Shown piece by piece: positions 12,756 through 21,447 of a stretch of DNA of 53,192 bases; within the stretch, counting starts at the first letter, position 1; every line of letters starts with the position of its first letter. The notes under the pieces were generated by a model, which saw only the letters and a program-made list of their open reading frames with translations, was not told the origin of the DNA and made no database searches. A program made the position numbers and the translations under genes. This stretch comes from UMGS172 sp045649545 (lineage in GTDB: Bacteria > Bacillota > Clostridia > Oscillospirales > Acutalibacteraceae), in the NCBI GenBank assembly GCA_045649545.1, contig JAZRQE010000024.1:1-53192 (forward strand). Reading direction: 5' to 3'.

Positions 12756-14219
12756 TTATTCCATAATTAAAATTACACGTAAATCCAATGCTGAAACATT
12801 ATTTTCAACATCAACACCGCAACCCAATTTCCAAAGCGGCTCACTCGTTCCGTGGGTTTTTAATGCCTCCCAGAAGTCAACGCCTTTTTGTTTTGCCTCG
12901 GCTACTGTGTAACCGTCAACAATAGCACCGCCCAAGCATTCGGGTGCACCGGGGAACTTAAATCCGCCGGGACCGTCAGTACCGTCGGTATCGACTGCAC
13001 CGACAACAATTTTTTCACTGCCCGCGATAGTAATAGCGGCACCGATACAATACTCCTGATTACGTCCACCGACACCGCACTCCTTACCTACTGTAACGAG
13101 GTTTTCGCCGGATGACATCAATACAATCGGAGCCTTAAACGGTTCAGCCATACGCTCAGCAGTTAAAGCCATTGCACCGTCAACATAGCCGGCTTCACGG
13201 GCTTCTGCACACTGATATTCTGAAAGCATTTTACATTCAAAGCCTAATTCTTTAGCTTTCTTTCTTACTGCAGGATACACAGTGGAATCCTTAAAAATAA
13301 GGCCAAAGAATCTTGCACCGATTTTTTCATGCTCTTCAATTCCCATATTTTCGGTCTCGGCTGTGCCTGCCAACAGATGATTCTTAATGGAATCAGGAGT
13401 TAATTCCCAAGCATCCCATTTTTTAAGAATTTCCAAGCAGTCAGCATAGGTAGAACCGGTCGAAACTGTTGGGAAGAAGGTATTAATTTCGAGCATTTCA
13501 AAATAGGTCATTCTTGTAACGGGAGTGCCCATTTTAGAGGGGTCAGCCGTTACCATATTAACAACCGTTGCCGGTTGCATAAGTCTTAAAATTCTGCCAC
13601 CTTTAAAGCGGTCAATATGCGTACGAATGGGGTTTAAATCACTTGTAGGTACACCCTTTTCAATCTGCATCATGTGGGTAAACTTGGACATTTCGTCCAT
13701 GGTTATATCCCCTGCAGGATATGTAAAGAGAGAGCCGCAACCGCTACCGAAAATGGTGAAAACCAAATCTCTTTCGGTCAAGTTGCTGACCATATCCTCA
13801 ATAATTTTGCAACCGTCAATACAGCACTGGTCAGGTACGGGATGACCGGCTAATGTAACGCCGATTTTCTTGCAGGTGATTTCCTCACCGTGCTTGGCGA
13901 TTACATGACCTGCAGTCAAAATGTCACCCAAAACCTCTTCCATAGCTATAGCTGCACGCTGAACGCCTTTAGCGGCACCGATAACAAACACTCTGTCATA
14001 ATCTTTAAGGTCGAATGTGACGGGACCTTTATGAGGGTCTTCTTTCATCTCGAAACCGTCGGTATGAAGAATAATTTTGTCATCAGTAACTTCAATTAAC
14101 TCTTTAACACGAAGATAAGGGTCAAGCGCGTCGAGACCTGCATCAAGCAGGTCTGCGACGATTTTTCTACCCTCAATATTGCCGTGACTAGAGAGCATTT
14201 CCTTATTTTTAACTCTCAT
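12756..14219 (-). CDS. Glycerate 2-kinase (MOFRL family)
   Basis: This 487-residue protein has the two domains of type-2 glycerate kinase: an N-terminal DUF4147 domain with the FVIGAAKGVQRAAIAME segment and VTLAGHPVPDQ, and a C-terminal MOFRL domain with GVGGRNQEY and AVDTDGTDGPGG. It phosphorylates D-glycerate to 2-phosphoglycerate using ATP. In this operon that would join the aldehyde dehydrogenase (glyceraldehyde to glycerate) to lower glycolysis, as in semi-phosphorylative or non-phosphorylative Entner-Doudoroff routes. It is about 20 bp from the enolase-like gene and 6 bp from the aldo/keto reductase gene. The length is slightly above the usual 420-450 residues. Confidence 0.9.
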   Translation of the reverse strand: MRVKNKEMLSSHGNIEGRKIVADLLDAGLDALDPYLRVKELIEVTDDKIILHTDGFEMKEDPHKGPVTFDLKDYDRVFVIGAAKGVQRAAIAMEEVLGDILTAGHVIAKHGEEITCKKIGVTLAGHPVPDQCCIDGCKIIEDMVSNLTERDLVFTIFGSGCGSLFTYPAGDITMDEMSKFTHMMQIEKGVPTSDLNPIRTHIDRFKGGRILRLMQPATVVNMVTADPSKMGTPVTRMTYFEMLEINTFFPTVSTGSTYADCLEILKKWDAWELTPDSIKNHLLAGTAETENMGIEEHEKIGARFFGLIFKDSTVYPAVRKKAKELGFECKMLSEYQCAEAREAGYVDGAMALTAERMAEPFKAPIVLMSSGENLVTVGKECGVGGRNQEYCIGAAITIAGSEKIVVGAVDTDGTDGPGGFKFPGAPECLGGAIVDGYTVAEAKQKGVDFWEALKTHGTSEPLWKLGCGVDVENNVSALDLRVILIME

Positions 14220-14225
14220 AAGCGA

Positions 14226-15068
14226 TTAGAAAAGGATGTTATCCGGGTCGGGAGCGTCTCCGCAATAACCCTGAAGATTTGAGATAATATCCATATCCTC
14301 TTTAGAAATTTCAAAGTCAAAGATATCAGCGTTATCCTTAATTCTGACGGGATTAGCCGACTTTGACAATGATACAAAGTCGAGCTGTAAGCACCATCTT
14401 AAGCAAAGCTGACCGATAGACTTGTTATACTTTGCGGCAAGAGCCTTCATCTCGGGAGCGGTGAAAATTCCACCCTGACCGAACGGACTATATGCCTCAA
14501 CAAGAATATCGTTATCCTTGCAATACTTAACGATTTCGGGCTGAGTTACACCAGGACAAAGCTTTAACTGGTTAACCATCGGTTTAATTTCAGCAGTCTT
14601 TTCGAGCTCTTTAATGTGATGCTCCATAAAGTTGCTGATACCGATAGCTCTGATGCGTCCCTGCTTATAGAACTCTTCCATAGCCTTCCAAGTACCTGCC
14701 ATAGCCTCCTGCCAATGTGTTCTATATTGAACAGGATTGGGCCAATGCATCAAATAAAGGTCAAGATAATCGGTGTCAAGCTTTTTAAGGGTTAACTCAA
14801 ATGCTCTGACAGTATTTTTATAGCCATGGTCAGCGTTTCTTAACTTACTTGTGATAAAAATCTCCTCACGCTTTAAGCCGCATTCCTTAACACCCTGACC
14901 TACACCCAACTCGTTGCCGTATGCGGCAGCGGTATCAATAAGTCTGTACCCGTGAGATATAGCTGCCAAAACAGCTAATTTGGTAGTAGCGTCATCAGCC
15001 TGATATGTGCCGAGACCCATTACGGGAATCTCAACACCGTTGCTAATCTTAAATGTATCATTTAACAT
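14226..15068 (-). CDS. Aldo/keto reductase
   Basis: This 280-residue TIM-barrel oxidoreductase has the AKR tetrad: Asp and Tyr in LIDTAAAYGNE (about residues 45-55), Lys in FITSKL (about 78) and His in LYLMHWPNP (about 112). The GISNF and C-terminal LSKSANPVRIKDN segments bind NADPH. It reduces small carbonyls or oxidises polyols, in the cytosol. It resembles 2,5-diketo-gluconate reductase-type AKRs, but the substrate is unproven. Tight spacing on both sides makes it part of the operon. Confidence 0.9.
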   Translation of the reverse strand: MLNDTFKISNGVEIPVMGLGTYQADDATTKLAVLAAISHGYRLIDTAAAYGNELGVGQGVKECGLKREEIFITSKLRNADHGYKNTVRAFELTLKKLDTDYLDLYLMHWPNPVQYRTHWQEAMAGTWKAMEEFYKQGRIRAIGISNFMEHHIKELEKTAEIKPMVNQLKLCPGVTQPEIVKYCKDNDILVEAYSPFGQGGIFTAPEMKALAAKYNKSIGQLCLRWCLQLDFVSLSKSANPVRIKDNADIFDFEISKEDMDIISNLQGYCGDAPDPDNILF

Positions 15069-15105
15069 TTTGCGATTCTCCTAAATATTTTTAAGGTTTT
15101 AAAAA

Positions 15106-15771
15106 TTACAGAACAAGCTTACCTGCTCTTACATCAAGAACATCCTGAATGGTCTTGCGGGTGTTAATAGCAATCTGCTCAGCGTTTTTCTCGATTAAAG
15201 CATTGTTCTCATTGAACATCCAGTCACCACCAGAAGCCAAAACATAGTTAATTTTGGAGAACGGTAAGAAGTTTTTACCGTTAAGACCACCGGTAACAAC
15301 CCATTCAACTTTACCGAAAGGACCACCGTGATACTGTGCAAGAATGTCTGCACCGCCAAGCTGATAAACGGGGAAGAATTTAAGAATGTTGATACCGTAA
15401 TTCAAAGCAATAGAAATATCACTTGCGGTAACGCAACCGGGCAAAATAGGCATATTGTTCTTTAATGCAAACTCTACAACCTCAGGAACAAGGCCGGGAG
15501 CTACAAAGAATTTCGCACCAGCATCGATAGCTTCTTCTGCATCACGAAGAGAAATAACAGAACCTGCACCAACGATTACTTCAGGAGCATCTTTGGCGAT
15601 TTTCTTAATTCTGTCGAGTGAATATTCGTCTCTGTGAAGCAATACTTCACATACCGGAAGTCCGCCCTCAGCAAGACCTTTTGCAGCATCAGCTGCAAAA
15701 TCAACATCGGGTGCTACCATAATCGGGCAAATACCTGTTGTTTTTAAAATACCATACATTGTCTTTTCCAT
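15106..15771 (-). CDS. KDPG/KHG-type aldolase
   Basis: This 221-residue class I aldolase has the catalytic features of the KDPG family: Glu in LPVCEVLLHRDE (about residue 40), VGAGSV, GCVTASDI and the Schiff-base Lys in GINILKFFPVYQLGG (about 133). It cleaves a 2-keto-3-deoxy (phospho)acid to pyruvate and an aldehyde. With the dehydrogenases and the enolase-type dehydratase of the same operon, this argues for an Entner-Doudoroff-like branch. Whether the substrate is phosphorylated is not visible. Confidence 0.9.
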   Translation of the reverse strand: MEKTMYGILKTTGICPIMVAPDVDFAADAAKGLAEGGLPVCEVLLHRDEYSLDRIKKIAKDAPEVIVGAGSVISLRDAEEAIDAGAKFFVAPGLVPEVVEFALKNNMPILPGCVTASDISIALNYGINILKFFPVYQLGGADILAQYHGGPFGKVEWVVTGGLNGKNFLPFSKINYVLASGGDWMFNENNALIEKNAEQIAINTRKTIQDVLDVRAGKLVL

Positions 15772-15803
15772 TTTGAATTTCTCCTTTTATTTATAAATTA
15801 AAA

Positions 15804-16856
15804 TTAATACAAATTAAGTTCCAAGTTTGAAACTTCTGCTAACTGTTTAAGGCTTGATGCCATAGCATCGGTAAGTTCAAGCTCACCGCTTGCAAGCACT
15901 TTTTCTCTTCTATCCCATTCCATTTCACCGGGGAGGAATATTTTTTCTGCATTCTTTGCTTTAGGTCCGTTTTTAAGTTCCTCAGCCATTTGATTAATTC
16001 TGGCAGTGAACATATCCATCGGCATCATCTTTGAAATGTCAATAGCAATAAATGCATGACCTGCATTGTTGGTTGATGACATATCCAAGTTCCAGCTTGA
16101 TACCTCGCTAAGAATTCCTGCACCTGTCATAACAGCTGCCAACAATTCAACCAATACTGCAAAACCGTAACCCTTGTGAGCTGCCATGGGCTGTAAGCTT
16201 GCATTTTTAGGGAACTTAAATGCGTCAGTAGTAGGCTGTCCTTCTTCATCAACAAGCCATGTGTCAGGAATAGGCTGATTCTTTTCCTGAGCCATAATTA
16301 CCTTAAGTGCAGCAACGTTACTTAAGGCGATATCAAGAAATACGCTTTTACCGTTGCCTAAAGGAGCTGCAAATGAGAACGGGTTTGTTCCTATTGCTTT
16401 TTTGCAACCGTTAGGAACTGCGATTACAGGGTCAGCATTACTCATAGAAAGTCCTATAAGGCCTTCCTTAGCGGCAAGGTTTGCATAAAAACCTGCTGCA
16501 CCGAAGTGGCAACTGTTTTTTACACCTACATAAGCAATACCGCATTGTTTTGCTTTTTCAATTGCCAACTGCATAGCTTTATAGCCGGATACCATACCAA
16601 CGGCCTTGTTACCGTTAACAATTGCAAAAGCAGGGCCTTCGCACTCAACACTGGGTTCAGCGGCAGCATCAAGACCGCCGGCATGCATTTTCTGTATGTA
16701 CTGACCTAAGTTTTTTGTTCCGTGTGTCAAAACACCGAAAGTATCGGTAGTTGTGAGAACTTCGGTAACAATCTTTGCGTTTTCTTCTGTTACGCCTGCT
16801 TTAACAAGAGCGGCTTCACAAAAGCTTTTGAGTTCAGCGAGTTTAATCTTGTTCAT
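15804..16856 (-). CDS. Ldh2-family (malate/L-lactate type) NAD(P) dehydrogenase
   Basis: This 350-residue protein belongs to the COG2055 family of 2-hydroxyacid dehydrogenases, unrelated to the Rossmann-fold LDH. Typical are THGTKNLGQYI near residue 40, a catalytic-His region GVKNSCHFGAAGFYA, and TNPFSFAAPLG. Members reduce 2-keto acids such as pyruvate, 2,3-diketogulonate or related sugar acids using NAD(P)H. In the operon it may convert a sugar-acid intermediate. A 272-bp inverted-repeat element lies directly upstream, between this gene and the SDR gene. Confidence 0.85.
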   Translation of the reverse strand: MNKIKLAELKSFCEAALVKAGVTEENAKIVTEVLTTTDTFGVLTHGTKNLGQYIQKMHAGGLDAAAEPSVECEGPAFAIVNGNKAVGMVSGYKAMQLAIEKAKQCGIAYVGVKNSCHFGAAGFYANLAAKEGLIGLSMSNADPVIAVPNGCKKAIGTNPFSFAAPLGNGKSVFLDIALSNVAALKVIMAQEKNQPIPDTWLVDEEGQPTTDAFKFPKNASLQPMAAHKGYGFAVLVELLAAVMTGAGILSEVSSWNLDMSSTNNAGHAFIAIDISKMMPMDMFTARINQMAEELKNGPKAKNAEKIFLPGEMEWDRREKVLASGELELTDAMASSLKQLAEVSNLELNLY

Positions 16857-16879
16857 AGAATATAACCTCCGTTTGCATT

Positions 16880-17151
16880 AAGCAGAGGAAGAGTATCCAA
16901 ACCCGATTTTTACAGGGCGATTTTCCCCTCTGCAGTGTTAAAATACTCGCAAATCCGTCAGGATTTGCTGCGTTTTTGCCGTGCCGATGTAAAAATCGGC
17001 ACTGTAAAAATTCTGCGACCTAAAAGGTGCAGGATTTTGTGTGATTTTTAGTGCAGTGAAGGTGGCAAGGCTGACGCCTGCCGCCGCCAATAATCCGAAA
17101 AGCACCTAAATACTGCCGTTTTAGGCGGGTTCGGATACTCCTCCTCTGCTT
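16880..17151. repeat. MITE-like element with 26-bp imperfect inverted ends
   Basis: The ends 16880-16905 and 17126-17151 are inverted repeats differing at two positions (AAGCAGAGGA.GAGTATCC.AACCCG). The pairing continues outward as TTTGC/GCAAA. The interior (272 bp in total) contains smaller palindromes such as AAATCC...GGATTT and GTGCCGAT...ATCGGCAC and no ORF. It splits the operon between the SDR and Ldh2 genes without an obvious promoter or T-tract terminator. A non-autonomous transposable element or a structured intercistronic RNA are the two readings. Confidence 0.75.
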
Positions 17152-17170
17152 GAGCAAATTATATATTATT

Positions 17171-17956
17171 TTACAGACAGGTATAACCGCCGTCTACCGG
17201 AATAACAGCACCGGTGGTATAGGTGGAAGCATCACTTGCAAGGTAAAGTGCAAGGCCTACCAACTCTTCAGGGTCAGCAACGCGGCCAACCGGTGTGTTC
17301 TCAAGCCATTTTTTAACAGCCGGGTCATCCGGAGTGCTTAAACGCTTTGCGGTAAGCGGAGTCTTTGTAAAGCCGGGTGCGATACCGTTTACACGAATAC
17401 CACGCTGTGCCCACTCAACCGCCATAACCTTGGTAAGCATAATTGCACCAGCTTTAGAGCTGTTATAAGCACACTGTGTCTGCGGCAACGGATTGACAAT
17501 AAGACCGGACATAGATGTAATATTAACGATATTACCCTTTCCCTGCTCTAACATTACGTTAGCAACCTCACGGCTGACAAGAAATACACCGGTAAGGTTT
17601 ACACCGATGATACTCTGCCAAACATCCAACGGCATCGACTCAATCGGATACTGACGGTTGATACCTGCGTTGTTAACAAGAATATCAATGTGACCGTAAT
17701 GCTCCATGGTTGCTTTAACCATAGCCTTAACCGACTCTTCATTCGAAACATCAGTCTTAACGCAGATACAATCTACGTTCTCTGCCTTAACTATAGCTTC
17801 AGCATTGGGGAATTCCTCCTCCATCATGCCGGCAATAACAATATCGGCACCGGCGGCGGCGTAGCCCTTGGCTAACTCCAAACCGATTCCGCGTTCTGCA
17901 CCGGTAATGATTGCTACTTTACCGGTCAGGTCAATAACATTACATTTTTCCATCAT
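17171..17956 (-). CDS. Short-chain dehydrogenase/reductase, gluconate-dehydrogenase-like
   Basis: This 261-residue classical SDR has TGAERGIG (residues 18-25) for NAD(P) binding, VNNAGI, the catalytic Ser in NITSMSG and YNSSK, and the C-terminal GAVIPVDGGYT. It resembles gluconate 5-dehydrogenase, KduD and related sugar-acid dehydrogenases, which act on C3 or C5 hydroxyls. In the pathway it may oxidise a sugar or sugar acid before dehydration or aldol cleavage. A typical SD is not obvious; the ATG ATG pair at 17956/17953 leaves the exact start open by one codon. Confidence 0.9.
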   Translation of the reverse strand: MMEKCNVIDLTGKVAIITGAERGIGLELAKGYAAAGADIVIAGMMEEEFPNAEAIVKAENVDCICVKTDVSNEESVKAMVKATMEHYGHIDILVNNAGINRQYPIESMPLDVWQSIIGVNLTGVFLVSREVANVMLEQGKGNIVNITSMSGLIVNPLPQTQCAYNSSKAGAIMLTKVMAVEWAQRGIRVNGIAPGFTKTPLTAKRLSTPDDPAVKKWLENTPVGRVADPEELVGLALYLASDASTYTTGAVIPVDGGYTCL

Positions 17957-18003
17957 TACATCAATCCTTTCGCCAAACGAAACAAATTATAATATGTTGT
18001 TTA

Positions 18004-18654
18004 TCAATCGACAACTTCCAACTCGAAGTTTTCACCGTAAATACCGGCTGCGGCACCGCCGGAAAGCAAACGCTCATTCTCAACATGAGCAATAAGCCAC
18101 TTATTCTTGGCACGAAGAGTGATGTCACCCTTCTTATCAAGAGCGGTGTTGGTATCTTTCGGTAAAACAACAATGCAAGAGAAACCGCTATCCTGTACCT
18201 TACAAGGTGCATAGTGCATCGAGGTTGCATAAACCTCTACTGCCTCGCCCTTCTCAAGATAGAACATTTTAACGTTAGCGGAATCAAACTTACCGTCAAC
18301 CATATCCTGACGACGACCAAGCATCAGCACAAGCGGAGTAATAGCAATATTAATCTCACTTGCAGTGTGCCACTCTAAAGCATTCAACTGCTTACTGTGG
18401 CCCAAGCAGATGCCGACCTGAATCGGCAACTGACCGTAGTAGTCATCCTGTAAAGTTTGGAATATCGCGTCTGCCTCCAATTCAGGAACGGCAGGTGTAT
18501 AGCTGATACCGGCTTCGGGTTTCTCTATCGCCTCAGCCTTTTCTATCAACGATGCACTGTCTAACTTTAAAACGCGGCCAAACTCATTAAATTCTTTATC
18601 ATTAACAGAATAAATTTTAAAACGTTTATTCTTTTCTCTTAAAGCATCTAACAT
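18004..18654 (-). CDS. DUF4867-type cupin-like protein
   Basis: This 216-residue protein matches my recollection of DUF4867, found in sugar catabolic operons of Firmicutes. It is predicted beta-rich and cupin-like, with LEWHTASEINIAITPLVLMLG and FYLEKGEAVEVYATSMHYAPC carrying His and Glu residues that could bind metal. The likely role is an isomerase or epimerase of an acid sugar; this is inference from fold and context. It starts 6 bp after the aldolase stop, so it is probably translationally coupled. Confidence 0.7.
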   Translation of the reverse strand: MLDALREKNKRFKIYSVNDKEFNEFGRVLKLDSASLIEKAEAIEKPEAGISYTPAVPELEADAIFQTLQDDYYGQLPIQVGICLGHSKQLNALEWHTASEINIAITPLVLMLGRRQDMVDGKFDSANVKMFYLEKGEAVEVYATSMHYAPCKVQDSGFSCIVVLPKDTNTALDKKGDITLRAKNKWLIAHVENERLLSGGAAAGIYGENFELEVVD

Positions 18655-18660
18655 ATGTAA

Positions 18661-19494
18661 TTACCCGTTGTACTTGTCAGCACCTAAAAGTTTAATACGC
18701 TCGATAGCATATTCCTTAACATCGTCAGCCGGATGAGAAAGCAATACGTCAAACGGCTCACTGTACGGGTCAAGCTTCTTGTAGCCTTCAATGAAAGCGG
18801 TGCAAACGTCAGTAGCATAGTTAATTTTACGAACACCTGCTTCAACAACAGCACGAATCTGGTCATCGGGAACACCTGAACCGCCGTGGAGAACAAGGTG
18901 AGCATCAACTGCCTCATAAAGTTCCTTAACACGGTCAACTGCCAAAATAGGAGCCTTCTTATATCTGCCATGAGCAGTACCAACCATAACTGCAAGCAAA
19001 TCAACGCCGGTCTTCTCAACGAAGTCCTTAGCAGCGGCAACCTCAGTGTTGTTACCGTTTTCGTCACCGTTTGCAGCAACACCAACGTGACCAAGCTCAC
19101 CCTCAACAGAAACGCCAACCTCTTTAGCAATATCAACAACTGCTTTAGTCTTTGCAACGTTTTCGTCGAACGGAAGAGTAGAAGCATCAATCATAACACT
19201 GGTAGCACCGTAGCGGATAGCTCTCAAAACTTCGGGGTTACCTGCACCGTGGTCAAGGTGAATAGCAGCAGGAGTCTTAAGGTCATTGACAACTGCCAAA
19301 ATTGCAGGCATCAAATATTTTGCTGTGCCGGTGTTGAGAAGACGGTTGTAAACCTGGAAAATAACAGGTGCACCTGTCTCTTCTGCAGCGGCTTTAACGC
19401 CCATAAGACTTCCGAAATTATAGATGTTAAATGCGGGTACTGCATAGCCGCCTTTATCGGCTATGTCAAGTATTTCTTTTGTTGTGTACTTCAT
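18661..19494 (-). CDS. Class II fructose-bisphosphate aldolase-family protein
   Basis: This 277-residue Zn-dependent aldolase has the zinc ligands in IHLDHGAG (about residue 80), GELGHVG, VGTAHGRYK and VLHGGSGVP, and the phosphate-binding end NYATD. It cleaves a ketose phosphate to DHAP and an aldehyde; tagatose-bisphosphate or other ketose-phosphate specificity is as likely as fructose-bisphosphate. It is the first gene of the operon. SD CGGAGG lies about 8 nt upstream of the ATG, and the promoter region contains an inverted repeat that may bind the regulator at 19653-20810. Confidence 0.9.
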   Translation of the reverse strand: MKYTTKEILDIADKGGYAVPAFNIYNFGSLMGVKAAAEETGAPVIFQVYNRLLNTGTAKYLMPAILAVVNDLKTPAAIHLDHGAGNPEVLRAIRYGATSVMIDASTLPFDENVAKTKAVVDIAKEVGVSVEGELGHVGVAANGDENGNNTEVAAAKDFVEKTGVDLLAVMVGTAHGRYKKAPILAVDRVKELYEAVDAHLVLHGGSGVPDDQIRAVVEAGVRKINYATDVCTAFIEGYKKLDPYSEPFDVLLSHPADDVKEYAIERIKLLGADKYNG

Positions 19495-19548
19495 AATGAA
19501 TACCTCCGTTTTTATTATTAAATATACCCTTATCTATTTTATACTATC

Positions 19549-19605
19549 AAGTGTGTAATTTGAAGTATCAATTATTTTGTAAAATATTCACTCAAATTTA
19601 CACTT
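19549..19605 (-). promoter_or_regulatory. Inverted-repeat operator region of the sugar operon
   Basis: AAGTGTGTAATTTGAAG (19549-19565) and TCAAATTTACACTT (19592-19605) form an interrupted inverted repeat (AAGTGT..ATTTGA), 55-110 bp upstream of the aldolase start codon. A TTGATA hexamer lies in the spacer with AT-rich -10 candidates (TAGTAT, TATAAA) downstream at non-optimal spacing, consistent with an activator-dependent promoter. That the adjacent regulator binds here is inferred. Confidence 0.5.
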
Positions 19606-19612
19606 TTTCTAC

Positions 19613-19642
19613 ACAAAAAGCCACCCTTTGAAAAAGGATGGC
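19613..19642 (-). terminator. Terminator of the regulator gene
   Basis: GCCATCCTTT and AAAGGGTGGC form a 10-bp stem (one G-U) around TTC, followed by TTTTTGTG on the minus strand, 11 bp after the regulator stop. Confidence 0.85.
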
Positions 19643-19652
19643 AAATTAACGC

Positions 19653-20810
19653 TTAAAGCGACTGACTTTCCCGCAAAAAATTTTCAATATATTCTGCAGA
19701 AAGCACTGTATTTAATTTTTCATACATTTCATTTGTAGTTCTGCAACCAAAAGCCTCTCGCATCTTTTTAAGGTGATAATTTACCGCCTCAAGCGACAGG
19801 TACGAAGCCTCGGAAATTTGAGTTCTGGTATATTTTCTCAAAACATACGAAAGAATCCATAAATCCCCCTTTGAAAGCTTATTCAAAGTAAGGTCAATAT
19901 TGGCAAGTCGCGAAATCTCATAAGAACTGTCATAAATCTTATCAACATTATACGGCGGCACCGACGGATATTGAGTATCCTTGTTATCAACGCTTCCTCG
20001 TATATTTTTAAAAGATATCCCTTTTGTAGTTTCACGCTCGTGAACATGATAATCAACATAAACCGTAACACCGCGATAATACTTCTTTTCCTTATTGACC
20101 ATACGGTATATATCGGCAACAGCGTTGGCAATAGAAACCAAATCAAGGTCAAGGCTTGTAAATGGTCTTCTGCAAAGTTTAGAAAGCATTGTGTTAGAAA
20201 AACTGATAATCGAAAGTTTTTCAAGATACTGGGGGTTATCTCTTTCCAGATTTTCAATCAAATGATAAGCGACATAGTCATTGGCACAAATAACCGCGTC
20301 AAATTGGGATTCACGGCAAAACGCCTCATAGCACTCCTTAACAGAACCGCCCTCATTATAAAAAACAGCACACTCATTATACCCTATTCTTGACAAGTAA
20401 GCATCAACCAAAACCATATCATTTTGCGAGTTGTCATTAGGGCCATAAAGAGCAATTCTCTGCTTTTGGTTAGCCTTAAACGTCTTAATTATATTAGATA
20501 CAGTTCCGTAAATATCACCCTGAATGCAGTGACAACGATACTGCTCACCCGAGCTTAAAATAGCGTTTGGTAATATAACCTGCACGCCCTCTTTATTACA
20601 CTGTTTAACGATATCAAGCGTATCTGAATTCATACTCAAAGGAAGCATAATTACCCCTGCCGTTTCAGCACACTTTTTTACCGTTTCGTCAATATTTGAG
20701 CTTTCGATAAAATCTATTCTCTTTTGAATCAGGAGCTTTTTTACCGAATCGACAATTCGGTAAACCCACTGATTTTCACTACGCTTAATACCCGACAATA
20801 TGTAAAGCAT
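19653..20810 (-). CDS. Sensor-regulator: LacI-type ligand domain followed by C-terminal HTH
   Basis: This 385-residue protein begins directly with a periplasmic-binding-protein-like sensor of the LacI/GalR kind: VIMLPLSMNSDTLDIVKQCNKEGVQVILPNA, RIALYGPNDNSQ and FDAVICANDYVAYHLIENL are characteristic. It has no N-terminal LacI HTH. Its last 90 residues (LSKGDLWILSYVLRKYTRTQISEASYLSLEAVNYHLKKM) form a LuxR/response-regulator-like HTH. It is probably a cytosolic sugar-responsive regulator of the divergently spaced aldolase operon. It is preceded by rhaM by 34 bp. This domain order is unusual. The HTH call rests on motif shape, not on a database match. Confidence 0.75.
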   Translation of the reverse strand: MLYILSGIKRSENQWVYRIVDSVKKLLIQKRIDFIESSNIDETVKKCAETAGVIMLPLSMNSDTLDIVKQCNKEGVQVILPNAILSSGEQYRCHCIQGDIYGTVSNIIKTFKANQKQRIALYGPNDNSQNDMVLVDAYLSRIGYNECAVFYNEGGSVKECYEAFCRESQFDAVICANDYVAYHLIENLERDNPQYLEKLSIISFSNTMLSKLCRRPFTSLDLDLVSIANAVADIYRMVNKEKKYYRGVTVYVDYHVHERETTKGISFKNIRGSVDNKDTQYPSVPPYNVDKIYDSSYEISRLANIDLTLNKLSKGDLWILSYVLRKYTRTQISEASYLSLEAVNYHLKKMREAFGCRTTNEMYEKLNTVLSAEYIENFLRESQSL

Positions 20811-20844
20811 TACTTTACCCCACCAAACTCAAAATTTTAAAAAA

Positions 20845-21162
20845 TTATTTGAATTTGAACACCTGTTTTAATTGAGGCTGTGCACCGGTAACGGGGTCAA
20901 GTTCCATCACCATAACATCCTTCATATATTCATTCCAACGGTCAACAACCGGACTTTCACTCTGTACCTTTGCAGCAAAGTCAATACCCTTTTCACACTC
21001 GTAATAGCCAAAGAGTTCATTACCCACATTCCAAATTGAATAGTTAACGATACCTGCTTCTGCTAAAACGTCTAACATTTCGGGCCAAATCTCGTCATGA
21101 CGCTTGATATACTCATCAAGCTTACCCTCTAAAACAATTGCTTTCCATGCATACTTTTCCAT
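20845..21162 (-). CDS. rhaM: L-rhamnose mutarotase-type protein
   Basis: This protein of 105 residues has the ferredoxin-like dimeric fold signature of RhaM: N-terminal KYAWKAIVLEGKLDEYIKRHDEIWPEML (His as catalytic acid) and NYSIWNVGNELFGYYEC. It interconverts alpha and beta anomers of a 6-deoxy sugar. It supports rhamnose- or fucose-like chemistry for the neighbouring operon, although the family accepts several sugars. ATG 21162 is chosen over ATG 21168 because SD AAAGGAGA sits 7 nt before it and only 1-2 nt before the upstream codon. Confidence 0.9.
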   Translation of the reverse strand: MEKYAWKAIVLEGKLDEYIKRHDEIWPEMLDVLAEAGIVNYSIWNVGNELFGYYECEKGIDFAAKVQSESPVVDRWNEYMKDVMVMELDPVTGAQPQLKQVFKFK

Positions 21163-21188
21163 AATCATTCTCCTTTATACTTTCCGCA

Positions 21189-21368
21189 TCAGTTTTGACG
21201 TCGGACAATTTTATACTCGTCATCCAAGCGATAAAACGGACAGCCTTTATCCTTCAAACCCTGAAATCTTATATAATCATCCTCATCCATATCAGCAAGA
21301 CAGACATATCCGTCATAATCTTCGTCAAAGACAAAATATGTACAAGTATCACAGCTTGAGTCAGCCAC
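21189..21368 (-). CDS. Small Cys-rich protein (DUF6472-like)
   Basis: This is a 59-residue acidic protein with a CDTCxxF...VCL...GCPFY arrangement that may bind metal. It resembles the small DUF6472 proteins of Clostridia, whose function is unknown. The GTG at 21368 is preferred over the GTG at 21377 because GAGGTGA gives a 5-6 nt SD spacing to the former. It is the first gene of a transcript with rhaM and the regulator. Confidence 0.65.
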   Translation of the reverse strand: MADSSCDTCTYFVFDEDYDGYVCLADMDEDDYIRFQGLKDKGCPFYRLDDEYKIVRRQN

Positions 21369-21418
21369 CGTTTTCACCTCTTTTCCAAATCCTCGGCTTT
21401 GCCGAATTTATATTGAAT

Positions 21419-21447
21419 ATTTTACCACACATTTTTAAGATTTTCAA
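21419..21447 (-). promoter_or_regulatory. Sigma-A promoter of the DUF6472-rhaM-regulator transcript
   Basis: TTGAAA (21447-21442) and TAAAAT (21424-21419) are 17 bp apart. The short leader holds a TCGGC/GCCGA hairpin. Confidence 0.75.
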
